The position numbers and the translations under genes were made by a program. From positions 1 through 61,075 of the forward strand of contig NZ_JAHESF010000040.1 of NCBI RefSeq assembly GCF_018598225.1: 61,075 nucleotides of DNA, written 5' to 3'. Position 1 is the stretch's first letter. Every line of letters begins with the position of its first letter. The notes below the pieces were generated by a model. That model searched no databases. It saw only the letters and a program-made list of their open reading frames with translations, and was not told the DNA's origin. Origin of the DNA: Chryseosolibacter histidinae. GTDB lineage: Bacteria; Bacteroidota; Bacteroidia; Cytophagales; Cyclobacteriaceae. Of this stretch, positions 17,572 to 25,211 are shown one piece after another.

Positions 17572-18615
17572 TTGGTGTCTCCCCGTATTAAAACTATTCT
17601 GCAATATGTGATCATCATCGGTATCACAGTTGCACTGATCTGGTTCTCGCTCCGTGGTCTGACCGTTGGAGAGGGCGAAGATAAATTTGATTTTTTGCTG
17701 CGCACCTGGCAATCCGCCAGCAAAGGATGGCTGTTTCTCATGGCGTTCATCGCGATGGTCAGTCATGCCATCAGGGCGGAGCGATGGCGGATGCTCATCG
17801 AACCCGCCGGTCATACCACAACGTGGGGCTACAGCTTTCTGTCACTCATGGTTGGTTATCTGGTGAACCTGGTGATACCCCGCGGCGGCGAAGTATCGCG
17901 TTGCTACAACCTCTACAAGCTCGACAAAACGCCGGTGGAGATCTCGTTCGGCACGGTGGTGGTTGAGCGCATCGTTGACGTGTTGTGCCTGCTGCTGTTG
18001 CTGTGCATCTCGTTCATCGTTGAATCAGAAAAACTTTTCGCGTTCATTGCCACATTGCCCATCGGTGAAGGTGGCCAGTCATCAAAGCTGAAGACGGTGC
18101 TCATCATTCTCGGTGCCGGTGTGATCCTGGCGGGCCTGCTGTTCTGGCTAGTAAAAAGGAACAAAAAACTGAATGCGTTCGTCCGCAAAACATGGATGGG
18201 CTTCCGGGAAGGATTGCTCTCAGTGTTCCGACTCAAGAACAAGGGCCTTTTCATTTTCTACTCGCTGCTGATCTGGACCCTCTACTTCGTGATGAGCTAT
18301 ACGGTCATCCTCGCTTTTCCTGAAACAGAACACCTGGGCATAAGTGCTGTGCTCAGCCTGTTTGCCATCGGCTCCATTGCCATGGCCGCGCCACTACCGG
18401 GTGGCACCGGATCTTATCACGTGCTGGTGCCCCAGGGACTTGTTTTTCTGTATCATGTTCCGCAGGCCGACGCCATCGCTTTCACATTCATTTTTCACGG
18501 ATGGCAGACGGCGATCATGATCTTCGGCGGGGCTATTTCGCTGATCATCACCTCCATCCTGGTAAAGAAAAAATCCGCTGCAGCCAAACGAAATACCGTG
18601 GAAAAACGTCTTTAA
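17572..18615 (+). CDS. Flippase-like / LPG synthase TM-domain membrane protein
   Basis: 347 residues with about eight membrane segments, matching the UPF0104 family (lysylphosphatidylglycerol synthase transmembrane region, AglD-like). Motifs include RAERWRMLI, NLVIPRGGEVSRCYNLYK, TVVVERIVDVLCLL and PLPGGTGSYHVLV. Members are thought to move lipids or act in envelope modification, without a proven reaction here. It starts 28 bp after panD; TTG at 17572 and GTG at 17575 are both possible starts. The location after panC-panD is common in Bacteroidota. Confidence 0.87.
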   Translation: MVSPRIKTILQYVIIIGITVALIWFSLRGLTVGEGEDKFDFLLRTWQSASKGWLFLMAFIAMVSHAIRAERWRMLIEPAGHTTTWGYSFLSLMVGYLVNLVIPRGGEVSRCYNLYKLDKTPVEISFGTVVVERIVDVLCLLLLLCISFIVESEKLFAFIATLPIGEGGQSSKLKTVLIILGAGVILAGLLFWLVKRNKKLNAFVRKTWMGFREGLLSVFRLKNKGLFIFYSLLIWTLYFVMSYTVILAFPETEHLGISAVLSLFAIGSIAMAAPLPGGTGSYHVLVPQGLVFLYHVPQADAIAFTFIFHGWQTAIMIFGGAISLIITSILVKKKSAAAKRNTVEKRL

Positions 18616-18889
18616 TTCATAGATGGCGCAGCCCGCAAACCTGCCCTATTTCTCAGGATTGATTTTACCAGCTTTCATGGCAGCCGGCGAACTGGCAAAT
18701 AATGGTTTGCCTTCCCTTTAATTAGAAAAAGATTAGATTGATCGGATTGGAGAACTAAATGCGCTGTGCTGGCGTGGATATAGGTATAGTACAAATGCCT
18801 TTTTGACAGGAAAGCGGATTTGGCTCAAAGCTTGATAATTGCCATCTTACAAATTGAATTTTGAAACAACTTTAAAAAAATAAAAAACT

Positions 18890-19594
18890 ATGAGTTTCGG
18901 TGCTTTGTTTATAGGCCTTTTCTTCATGCTCATCGGGTGGATCGTGAGCTCACGGTTGAAAAGTAAATTCCGTGAATATTCGCAGATCCATCTCACACGC
19001 GATCTGACGGGTGCTGAAATTGCGCGGCTGATGCTGGCCGATAATGGCATCTCTGATGTTCAGGTGGTCAGCGTGGAGGGTCAGCTTACTGACCATTATA
19101 ACCCTGCCAACAAAACAGTGAACCTGAGCCAGGAAGTGTATCACGGTCGCAACGCCGCTGCTGCCGCTGTAGCCGCCCACGAATGTGGCCACGCGGTGCA
19201 ACACGCCCGGGCGTACAGCATGCTCGAGTTTCGCTCGGCCATGGTTCCTATCCAGAATGTGAGCGCGCAGGTGATCAATTTCCTGTTCATGATCATGATG
19301 TTCGGTTCCATTTTCGCGCAAGGCATTCTGTCGTGGTCAACCGCATTGCTGGTCATTATCGGATGTTACGGTGTTTTTACACTGTTTGCGTTCGTAACGC
19401 TGCCGGTTGAATTCGATGCGAGCAAACGTGCGCTGGCCTGGATCGAGGCCCGTGGCATTGTAACACGGCAGGAGCATAATATGGCAAAAGATGCCTTGAA
19501 ATGGGCTGCCATGACCTACGTGGTTGCCGCCATCGGTGCGCTGACAACCCTTTTCTACTACGTCATGATGTTCCTGGGAAGCAGGGATGAATAA
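18890..19594 (+). CDS. YugP-type zinc metallopeptidase (membrane)
   Basis: 234 residues. One N-terminal membrane segment (GALFIGLFFMLIGWIVSS) and two or three near the C-terminus surround the zinc-binding helix AAHECGHAVQHA (about residue 99), an HExxH-type motif with the Gly-His extension. This is the YugP family of neutral zinc proteases. The target is unknown; membrane-protein quality control is a plausible guess. The 274 bp upstream hold no recognisable gene or exact TAnnTTTG box. A terminator follows at 19643. Confidence 0.92.
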   Translation: MSFGALFIGLFFMLIGWIVSSRLKSKFREYSQIHLTRDLTGAEIARLMLADNGISDVQVVSVEGQLTDHYNPANKTVNLSQEVYHGRNAAAAAVAAHECGHAVQHARAYSMLEFRSAMVPIQNVSAQVINFLFMIMMFGSIFAQGILSWSTALLVIIGCYGVFTLFAFVTLPVEFDASKRALAWIEARGIVTRQEHNMAKDALKWAAMTYVVAAIGALTTLFYYVMMFLGSRDE

Positions 19595-19633
19595 AATATT
19601 CTATATAGAGCGCAATCGTTTTAAAACAGCCGT

Positions 19634-19641
19634 TATTTTTG
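19634..19641 (+). promoter_or_regulatory. Possible -7 box for the acyl-CoA dehydrogenase gene
   Basis: TATTTTTG (TAnnTTTG) 61 bp upstream of the ATG. It sits immediately before the terminator hairpin of the upstream gene, so it would initiate within that hairpin. Weaker case than the others. Confidence 0.35.
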
Positions 19642-19642
19642 T

Positions 19643-19670
19643 AAGCCTGGGCCTTTGCTCAGGCTTTTTC
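19643..19670 (+). terminator. Intrinsic terminator after the YugP-type protease
   Basis: A 10-bp stem with one G-T pair (19643-19652 and 19657-19666), a 4-nt loop and a following run of T residues. Confidence 0.75.
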
Positions 19671-19702
19671 TTTACACGCACTAACCCAATACCATCCACA
19701 TC

Positions 19703-20842
19703 ATGAACTTTGAACTTTCAGAAGAACAGTTGGCCGTTCAGAAAGCCGCCAGGGATTTTGCACAAACCGAATTGCTACCCGGCGTGATCGAACGCGACAC
19801 CCATCAGAAGTTTCCCGCAGAGCAGATCAAAAAAATGGGTGCGCTCGGGTTCATGGGCATGATGGTGGATCCTAAATACAACGGCGGCGGTATGGACTCG
19901 GTCTCCTATACCCTGGCCATGGAAGAGATCTCCAAGATAGACGCCTCCGCTTCAGTTTGCATGTCCGTGAACAATTCACTGGTATGCTGGGGGCTGGAGC
20001 GATTCGGCACCGAAGAACAAAAAGAAAAGTATTTAAAGCGCCTGGCTACCGGTGAAGTGATCGGTGCCTTCTGCCTGTCAGAGCCTGAAGCGGGATCCGA
20101 TGCCACCAGCCAGCGCACCATCGCTGAAGACAAAGGCGATCACTATCTTTTGAACGGAACCAAGAACTGGATCACCAACGGCAACAGCGCCAGCGTGTAC
20201 GTGGTGATCGCCCAGACGGATGCCGAAAAACGCCACAAGGGTATCAACGCCCTGATCGTTGAAAAGGGGATGCCCGGTTTTGTGGTGGGCAAGAAAGAAG
20301 ATAAAATGGGCATCCGCGGATCTGACACGCATTCGCTGATGTTCACCGATGTAAAAGTGCCCAAAGCCAACCGCATCGGCGAAGACGGCTTCGGTTTCAC
20401 TTTTGCCATGACCACACTGAATGGCGGAAGGATCGGTATCGCCGCACAGGCTCTGGGTATTGCCGCCGGCGCCTACGAGCTTGCGCTGAAGTATGCCAAA
20501 GAGCGCAAGGCTTTCGGCAAAACACTGTCGGAACACCAGGCTATCCAGTTCAAGCTTGCGGAGATGGCTACCAAGATCGATGCCGCACGTCTGCTCGTTC
20601 ACCAGGCAGCTTCCCTTAAAGACCAGAAAAAAGATTTCATCAAGGCCGCGGCCATGGCCAAGCTCTTCGCCTCACAGATCGCCCAGGAAGTAACAACGGA
20701 AGCGGTACAGATCCATGGCGGTTATGGTTATGTGAAAGAATACCACGTAGAACGTCTCATGCGCGATGCCAAGATCACACAGATCTATGAAGGCACCACG
20801 GAGATCCAGAAGCTGGTGATCTCCAGAGAACTTATCAGGTAA
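19703..20842 (+). CDS. Acyl-CoA dehydrogenase
   Basis: 379 residues of FAD-dependent enzyme that introduces a trans-2 double bond into acyl-CoA. Visible are the first signature GAFCLSEPEAGSDATS, the FAD-contacting NWITNG, and the C-terminal QIYEGTTEIQKLVISREL, where the Glu after Tyr is the catalytic base of short-chain and butyryl-type members. Length and end match short/medium-chain acyl-CoA dehydrogenases; chain-length preference cannot be told. Monocistronic, and converging on GGGP synthase across a heptad-repeat palindrome. Confidence 0.95.
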   Translation: MNFELSEEQLAVQKAARDFAQTELLPGVIERDTHQKFPAEQIKKMGALGFMGMMVDPKYNGGGMDSVSYTLAMEEISKIDASASVCMSVNNSLVCWGLERFGTEEQKEKYLKRLATGEVIGAFCLSEPEAGSDATSQRTIAEDKGDHYLLNGTKNWITNGNSASVYVVIAQTDAEKRHKGINALIVEKGMPGFVVGKKEDKMGIRGSDTHSLMFTDVKVPKANRIGEDGFGFTFAMTTLNGGRIGIAAQALGIAAGAYELALKYAKERKAFGKTLSEHQAIQFKLAEMATKIDAARLLVHQAASLKDQKKDFIKAAAMAKLFASQIAQEVTTEAVQIHGGYGYVKEYHVERLMRDAKITQIYEGTTEIQKLVISRELIR

Positions 20843-20847
20843 TAAAG

Positions 20848-20961
20848 GTCCATAGTCCATGGTCGATGGTCCATAGCAGGGAGGACTAAAGCATCATGAC
20901 CGGAGTTACAATTGCAGGTTCACCCTGCACGTCCATGGACCATGGACTATCGACTATGGAC
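20848..20961. repeat. Palindromic heptad array, GTCCAT type, between convergent genes
   Basis: The left arm (20848-20876) has four 7-nt units plus G; the outer ones are GTCCATA and the third GTCGATG. The right arm (20931-20961) on the opposite strand again gives GTCCATA, GTCGATA and then two GTCCATG. A 54-bp spacer separates them, so the transcript could fold into a long imperfect hairpin. The arms lie 5 bp after the acyl-CoA dehydrogenase stop and 14 bp after the GGGP synthase stop. Confidence 0.92.
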
Positions 20962-20974
20962 CTGCATTTTTTGC

Positions 20975-21745
20975 CTACTGCCTACTGGTTCCCGCCAGTC
21001 GCTGGTTCCACTCGTATACCTTATCCGAGATCTCGATCAGCATGTCGGGATCTTTTTCCAACGCATTGCCGATCACGATCATGTCTGCTCCTGCTTCGAG
21101 GGCGTTCATGGCCTTGATGGGTGAGTTGATGCCGCCTCCGATGATCAATGGCAGGCTTATGGCTCTTCGCACCGAGGCGATCATCTTCGGGCTGATCTCA
21201 CGTTCGGCGCCGCTGCCGGCATCGAGGTAAATGCATTGCAGACCCAGCATCTCGCCGGCCATGGCGGTGCAGGCTGCAAGCGAGTACTTGTCTTCAGGAA
21301 TGGGAATGGTATTGCTGATGTAGGCTACTGAGGTGATCTTCCCTGAATTGATCAGCATGTATCCTGTGGGAATGATCTCGAGCCTGGTGTTTTTCAAAAT
21401 AGGTGCCGCCATCACATGCTGGCCGATCAGCAGCTCCGGGTTTCGTCCGGAGATCAGTGACAGGAAGAGAATGGCATCCGCCGATGGTTCGATCTGCATG
21501 GAGTTGCCGGGAAAAAGAACCACCGGGAGATTTACGTTCTTCTTGATGTGCTTGATCACCTCCGAGAGATTGGCTGTGGTGATCAGGCTGCCCCCAACGA
21601 AAAAGTAATCAACACAGTTTTCGCTGGCCAGGTTGATCAGGTAATGAAGCTTAGACAGGTCATCGACCTTATCGGGATCGATGAGCACAGCGATGGATTT
21701 TTTTCCAAGCTTGTGTTTCTCACGCAGCGCGCTAAGCAGGTTCAT
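20975..21745 (-). CDS. Geranylgeranylglyceryl/heptaprenylglyceryl phosphate synthase (group II)
   Basis: 256 residues of PcrB/GGGPS TIM barrel. It joins a polyprenyl diphosphate to sn-glycerol-1-phosphate, forming an ether lipid bond. Motifs: VLIDPDKVDD near the start, FFVGGSLI, VVLFPGNSMQIEPSADAI, YLDAGSGAE, and the phosphate-binding PLIIGGGI and IVIGNALE. This archaeal-type enzyme is known in Bacteroidota as group II GGGPS; the role of its product in bacteria is unclear. The ATG at 21745 overlaps the upstream gene by 14 bp. Confidence 0.92.
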   Translation of the reverse strand: MNLLSALREKHKLGKKSIAVLIDPDKVDDLSKLHYLINLASENCVDYFFVGGSLITTANLSEVIKHIKKNVNLPVVLFPGNSMQIEPSADAILFLSLISGRNPELLIGQHVMAAPILKNTRLEIIPTGYMLINSGKITSVAYISNTIPIPEDKYSLAACTAMAGEMLGLQCIYLDAGSGAEREISPKMIASVRRAISLPLIIGGGINSPIKAMNALEAGADMIVIGNALEKDPDMLIEISDKVYEWNQRLAGTSRQ

Positions 21746-22148
21746 TGGTGTGTGGTTTCTTCGCCTGCGATTGCAGGAATTCACCGAGCTTTTCTTTGGC
21801 AAGGCTCAGTAAAAAAACAGTAGCCTGACTTGCCAGGGCTGTTCCTATCTGTGAAACAATTCCGGGTGCCTCCGGTGCTTGTGCCACGGGTACAGCCTCT
21901 TCTGCACGGCCCTGCACCAGCTTTATCTTTGCGGCCTTCGATCTTTTCTTTTGCTTCGATCCGCCCGAGAACTGGTTCACCAGAATGTAAGTCAAAGCCA
22001 GTGCGCTACCGATGATCACAGCGTTTGTAATAACCTTTTGTGTACGCTCAGAGATCATTTTTACTTCTTCTTCAAGTTGCTCACGATGCATAGCCGATTT
22101 CTTTAGTAGCTGACCTTTTACGGGGTCATCCGTTTCAAGCAGTTCCAT
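21732..22148 (-). CDS. Single-TM hypothetical protein in the GGGP synthase operon
   Basis: 138 residues, family not recognised. A charged N-terminal helix (MHREQLEEEVKMISERTQK) leads to one clear membrane segment (VITNAVIIGSALALTYILV, about 40-58), then a basic patch (GGSKQKKRSKAAKIK). A second moderately hydrophobic helix is near the C-terminus (ASQATVFLLSLAKEKL). It starts 6 bp after the holin-like gene and overlaps GGGP synthase by 14 bp. Co-translation suggests a membrane role linked to that lipid enzyme or to the holin-like partner. Confidence 0.75.
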   Translation of the reverse strand: MELLETDDPVKGQLLKKSAMHREQLEEEVKMISERTQKVITNAVIIGSALALTYILVNQFSGGSKQKKRSKAAKIKLVQGRAEEAVPVAQAPEAPGIVSQIGTALASQATVFLLSLAKEKLGEFLQSQAKKPHTNEPA

Positions 22149-22154
22149 ATCAAT

Positions 22155-22511
22155 TTATCTCTTTTTCTTATTGAACATCGCAGATACTTTCTTCTCTACT
22201 TTTTTCACAAGTGTATCGCGCGATAAGGCCAGGCCTGTGCCCACCAACAGGTAAAAGCCCGCCACCACAGCAAACCCGCCGAATCCACCGATGCGCTCTC
22301 CTATCATCAATGCCAGCGCCACGCTGATGAACACAATTACCAGTGCAAACACGAACGCCAGCAGCAGGTAAACCAACACATTCGATAACCCTTTGGAGAA
22401 CTCTTCCTTCGCCTCAACCTTCAACAATTCGACCCGGGTCTCTATATACCCTGTGAGATGACTGATCAGACTATCCACTTTAAAAAACTTCGCAATCGAA
22501 TCCCTTATCAT
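22155..22511 (-). CDS. Phage holin family (Holin-X-like) small membrane protein
   Basis: 118 residues. An amphipathic N-terminal helix (YIETRVELLKVEAKEEFS) is followed by two strong membrane segments (about 42-70 and 78-98) and a basic tail ending NKKKR. This is the layout of the chromosomal 'phage holin family' PF07332-type proteins. These are housekeeping membrane proteins despite the name, and no phage gene is nearby. First gene of the operon ending in GGGP synthase. The 117 bp upstream contain a heptad array. Confidence 0.8.
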   Translation of the reverse strand: MIRDSIAKFFKVDSLISHLTGYIETRVELLKVEAKEEFSKGLSNVLVYLLLAFVFALVIVFISVALALMIGERIGGFGGFAVVAGFYLLVGTGLALSRDTLVKKVEKKVSAMFNKKKR

Positions 22512-22573
22512 AAAACAACTCCTTATGCAATATAGACAGAAGATTTTAACCCGGAAAAAGGAATGCCCGGGGT

Positions 22574-22615
22574 AAAGTTTAAAGTTCCCGGTTTAAAGTT
22601 TAAGGCTCAAAGTTA
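22574..22615. repeat. Heptad array, AAAGTTT type
   Basis: Six consecutive 7-nt units. Units one and four are AAAGTTT, unit two AAAGTTC, and unit six AAAGTTA. Lies between the holin-like gene start and the Na/Pi cotransporter stop. Same unit family as 11949-11962. Confidence 0.85.
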
Positions 22616-22628
22616 ACGTTTGCCGGCC

Positions 22629-23819
22629 TTAATCCTTGTTAAAATAGATGAGAATAAAGGGTAAAAGGAAAAAAGTGACGAGTATAAAAACGAATCCTGC
22701 AAAGCGGTGTTTCATCGTGATCTCACCCAGGCCCCTGGCCATGCGCAGCGGTAGCTCCTGCAGCACCGGCACCGGGAAAAAAAGCAACACCCCGATAAAG
22801 TTGAACAGGAAATGGGCGATAGCGATGCTGATGGCGCTGGTATTCGATTTCATCATAGCGGCAATAAACGCGGTGATGGTTGTGCCGATGTTGGCCCCCA
22901 TGATGAAAGGAGCCGCCTGACGAAGGGTGGTGATCTTTTTGGCCACGATCGGTACCACCACCGAAGTAGTAATGGTGCTGGAGCGTATAGCCGCCGTGGT
23001 GAGCACTCCCCAGAGAAAAGACTTGAACCGGTTCATAAAAAAGAAGCGGCTGAAAGCTTCAGGCGATTTTGCCTTGAGGAGGTCGGAGATCAGCTTTCTG
23101 AACAACAGAATGGATGCAAACAGCAATACAAACGAAAGCACCACCAGCACAATGCCGGAAGGGATAATGTCTGTCAGTAATTCTACCGCCGGATTAAACC
23201 CTGAAGACCAGAGGTGTTGTGCGCTTTTGTTGATCTGTACCGCGGGGCCGTTGAAAAAATAGATGGAAAGCGAGCTTGAGACGGACGACAGAAATCCATA
23301 CCAATATTCCAGTGGGAATAATACAATCACTGTAAGCAGGTTAAAAAAACAGTGATAGCTTCCGCCTGCCACAGCCCGTTTGAATTCCTTTTTCCGGTTG
23401 ATGAAGGCAAATGAAACGATGATGCTGGTGATGGTAGTGCCCACGTTTGCGCCCATGATGATGGGAACAGCGCTGCGAATGGTGAGCGAGCCCGAGGCAA
23501 CCATGGCCACCGTAAGGGCTGTGGTGGTGGAGCTGCTCTGGATCATGGCTGTGATGAGCAACCCGATGAACAGGCCCGCAAACGGGTTGGAGGTAGCCGC
23601 AATGATGGTTTGAACGGTATCCTGCCCCAGATACTGAAGCGATGAGATCATCAGGTCGAGGGCAAAGAGGAAAAGCAACAATGCTCCCAGAATGTAGAGT
23701 GTTATCCTAACGGTACCCCAAAACCTGGGATTGGTACGGAGGGTGGGGGTGGTTTCTTCCACAGTTATGGGTGCAGCGGTTTGAGCCCTGAAAATATCAA
23801 TCCTCAGAAAGCTAATCAA
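22629..23819 (-). CDS. Na/Pi cotransporter family protein
   Basis: 396 residues with about nine membrane segments and the two inverted PF02690-type repeats of sodium/phosphate symporters. The first repeat has the canonical MIQSSSTTTALTVAMVASG and GANVGTTIT. The second has GANIGTTITAFIAAM but reads IRSSTITTSVVVP, with Arg where the transport motif normally has Gln. No PhoU-like regulatory tail is present. It probably imports phosphate with sodium at the inner membrane, though the altered motif leaves activity open. The start at 23819 gives a 30-residue polar N-terminus that may be too long. Confidence 0.88.
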   Translation of the reverse strand: MISFLRIDIFRAQTAAPITVEETTPTLRTNPRFWGTVRITLYILGALLLFLFALDLMISSLQYLGQDTVQTIIAATSNPFAGLFIGLLITAMIQSSSTTTALTVAMVASGSLTIRSAVPIIMGANVGTTITSIIVSFAFINRKKEFKRAVAGGSYHCFFNLLTVIVLFPLEYWYGFLSSVSSSLSIYFFNGPAVQINKSAQHLWSSGFNPAVELLTDIIPSGIVLVVLSFVLLFASILLFRKLISDLLKAKSPEAFSRFFFMNRFKSFLWGVLTTAAIRSSTITTSVVVPIVAKKITTLRQAAPFIMGANIGTTITAFIAAMMKSNTSAISIAIAHFLFNFIGVLLFFPVPVLQELPLRMARGLGEITMKHRFAGFVFILVTFFLLPFILIYFNKD

Positions 23820-23823
23820 AAAA

Positions 23824-25011
23824 TTATTGCAATTCCTGCACGGCCATCCACGCCATCAACCCGGGCCCGATCTTCAGGGCATCTTCGTCGATATCGAACG
23901 TCGGGGTATGCACATACGAGGTGATACCTTTTTCCTCATTTCGTGTGCCCAACCGGTAAAAAGAGGCCGGAATGATCTGCGAATAATAGGCGAAGTCTTC
24001 CGCGCCCAGCGTAATGTCGAGCTCAACCACATTTTCTTTTCCCACATAGGCTTCGGCTGCCTTCCGGATGCGGCGGGTCAGCTCCGGGTCGTTCTGCAGG
24101 TAAGGGTATCCCCTTGAAATATCCACCTCGCATTTCCCACCCATGCCTTCCGCAATGCTTTCGGCCATCTTCTTTATTTTGCGCAGCGCCGATTCACGCC
24201 ACTCTTCATTCATGGCGCGGAAGGTGCCCGCGATGTTCACTTCATTGGGGATGATGTTGGTGGCGCCTTCGCCGATAATCTTGCCGAACGTGAGCACCGT
24301 AGGTTGCTTGGGGCTGGCATTGCGGCTGATCACCTGCTGCAGCGCGATGATGATGTGCGAGGCGATCACAATGGGGTCGATGGCCAGGTCAGGTGCCGCA
24401 CCATGGCCACCCTTGCCGATCACCTTCAGGTAAAGCTCGTCGCAGCTGGCCATGTACATACCTTCGCGAAAACCGATCTTACCGACAGGCAGCAGCGGAA
24501 ACACGTGCTGGCCAACGATGCCCGAAGGCTGCGGATCTTTCAGTGCGCCCTCGCGGATCATGTACGAGGCACCGCCGGGATTCTTTTCTTCTCCAGGCTG
24601 AAAGATAAAACGCACCGTGCCTTCGAAGCGGTCTTTGAGCTCATTCAGGATCCGGGCCGTACCGAGCAGGGAAGACGTGTGCACATCATGGCCACAGGCG
24701 TGCATAACGCCCGGCACTTTTGATTTATAGGGAACGTCGTTTGCCTCGTAGATCGGCAGCGCATCCATATCGGCACGCAGGGCAACGCTTTTCTTCTCAG
24801 GGTTTCTTCCCCTGACCTCTGCAATGAGGCCAGTGGTAGCCACACCCTCTCTGGGTGAAAGCCCGAAGGCCTTCAGTTGTTGCGCCACATATTTTGCCGT
24901 ATCGTATTCATGATACGAGAGCTCGGGGTTTGCGTGCAGGTGCCTGCGAAAGGCGATCACGTCTTTGCTGTACTGGACCGAAAGCGATTTGATATCATTG
25001 AGTAGCTCCAT
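23824..25011 (-). CDS. M20 family amidohydrolase (hippurate/IAA-amino acid hydrolase type)
   Basis: 395 residues, a dinuclear metal hydrolase cleaving N-acyl amino acids. Metal-site motifs are visible: RADMDALPI (Asp), HACGHDVHTS (Cys/His), QPGEEKNPGG (Glu), GQHVFP, and EDFAYYSQ near the end. No signal peptide. I prefer the ATG at 25011 to 25023 because GGAG stands 6 bp before it and because the -7 box at 25031 would leave almost no leader for 25023. The Na/Pi gene follows by 4 bp, suggesting co-transcription. Confidence 0.93.
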   Translation of the reverse strand: MELLNDIKSLSVQYSKDVIAFRRHLHANPELSYHEYDTAKYVAQQLKAFGLSPREGVATTGLIAEVRGRNPEKKSVALRADMDALPIYEANDVPYKSKVPGVMHACGHDVHTSSLLGTARILNELKDRFEGTVRFIFQPGEEKNPGGASYMIREGALKDPQPSGIVGQHVFPLLPVGKIGFREGMYMASCDELYLKVIGKGGHGAAPDLAIDPIVIASHIIIALQQVISRNASPKQPTVLTFGKIIGEGATNIIPNEVNIAGTFRAMNEEWRESALRKIKKMAESIAEGMGGKCEVDISRGYPYLQNDPELTRRIRKAAEAYVGKENVVELDITLGAEDFAYYSQIIPASFYRLGTRNEEKGITSYVHTPTFDIDEDALKIGPGLMAWMAVQELQ

Positions 25012-25030
25012 TCCTGTCTCCATTGAAATC

Positions 25031-25038
25031 CAAAATTA
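25031..25038 (-). promoter_or_regulatory. Bacteroidota -7 box for the M20 amidohydrolase
   Basis: The minus strand reads TAATTTTG (TAnnTTTG) 19 bp upstream of the preferred ATG at 25011. Confidence 0.55.
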
Positions 25039-25211
25039 CTAAAGTTTACCGATCTGTGCGGAATCGCATAAGTTTCTCCACCTTGCGTACAAGTGTTCGC
25101 CATTCAGATCACTACACGGCGCACGGCTCTCAGATTATTGAACTGAATTTTGTGAATGAGCCTTCCTCATCAGATATTAGCGACCCATTGCAGTATAACC
25201 CAAACACAATC

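Noticed and set aside
20848-20961. CRISPR array
   Set aside because: Units are 7 nt with no spacers of even length and no cas genes in the window; they are tandem heptads in inverted arms.
22155-22511. Prophage remnant suggested by a holin-family protein
   Set aside because: No lysozyme, portal, capsid, tail or integrase gene nearby, and the family is common on Bacteroidota chromosomes.
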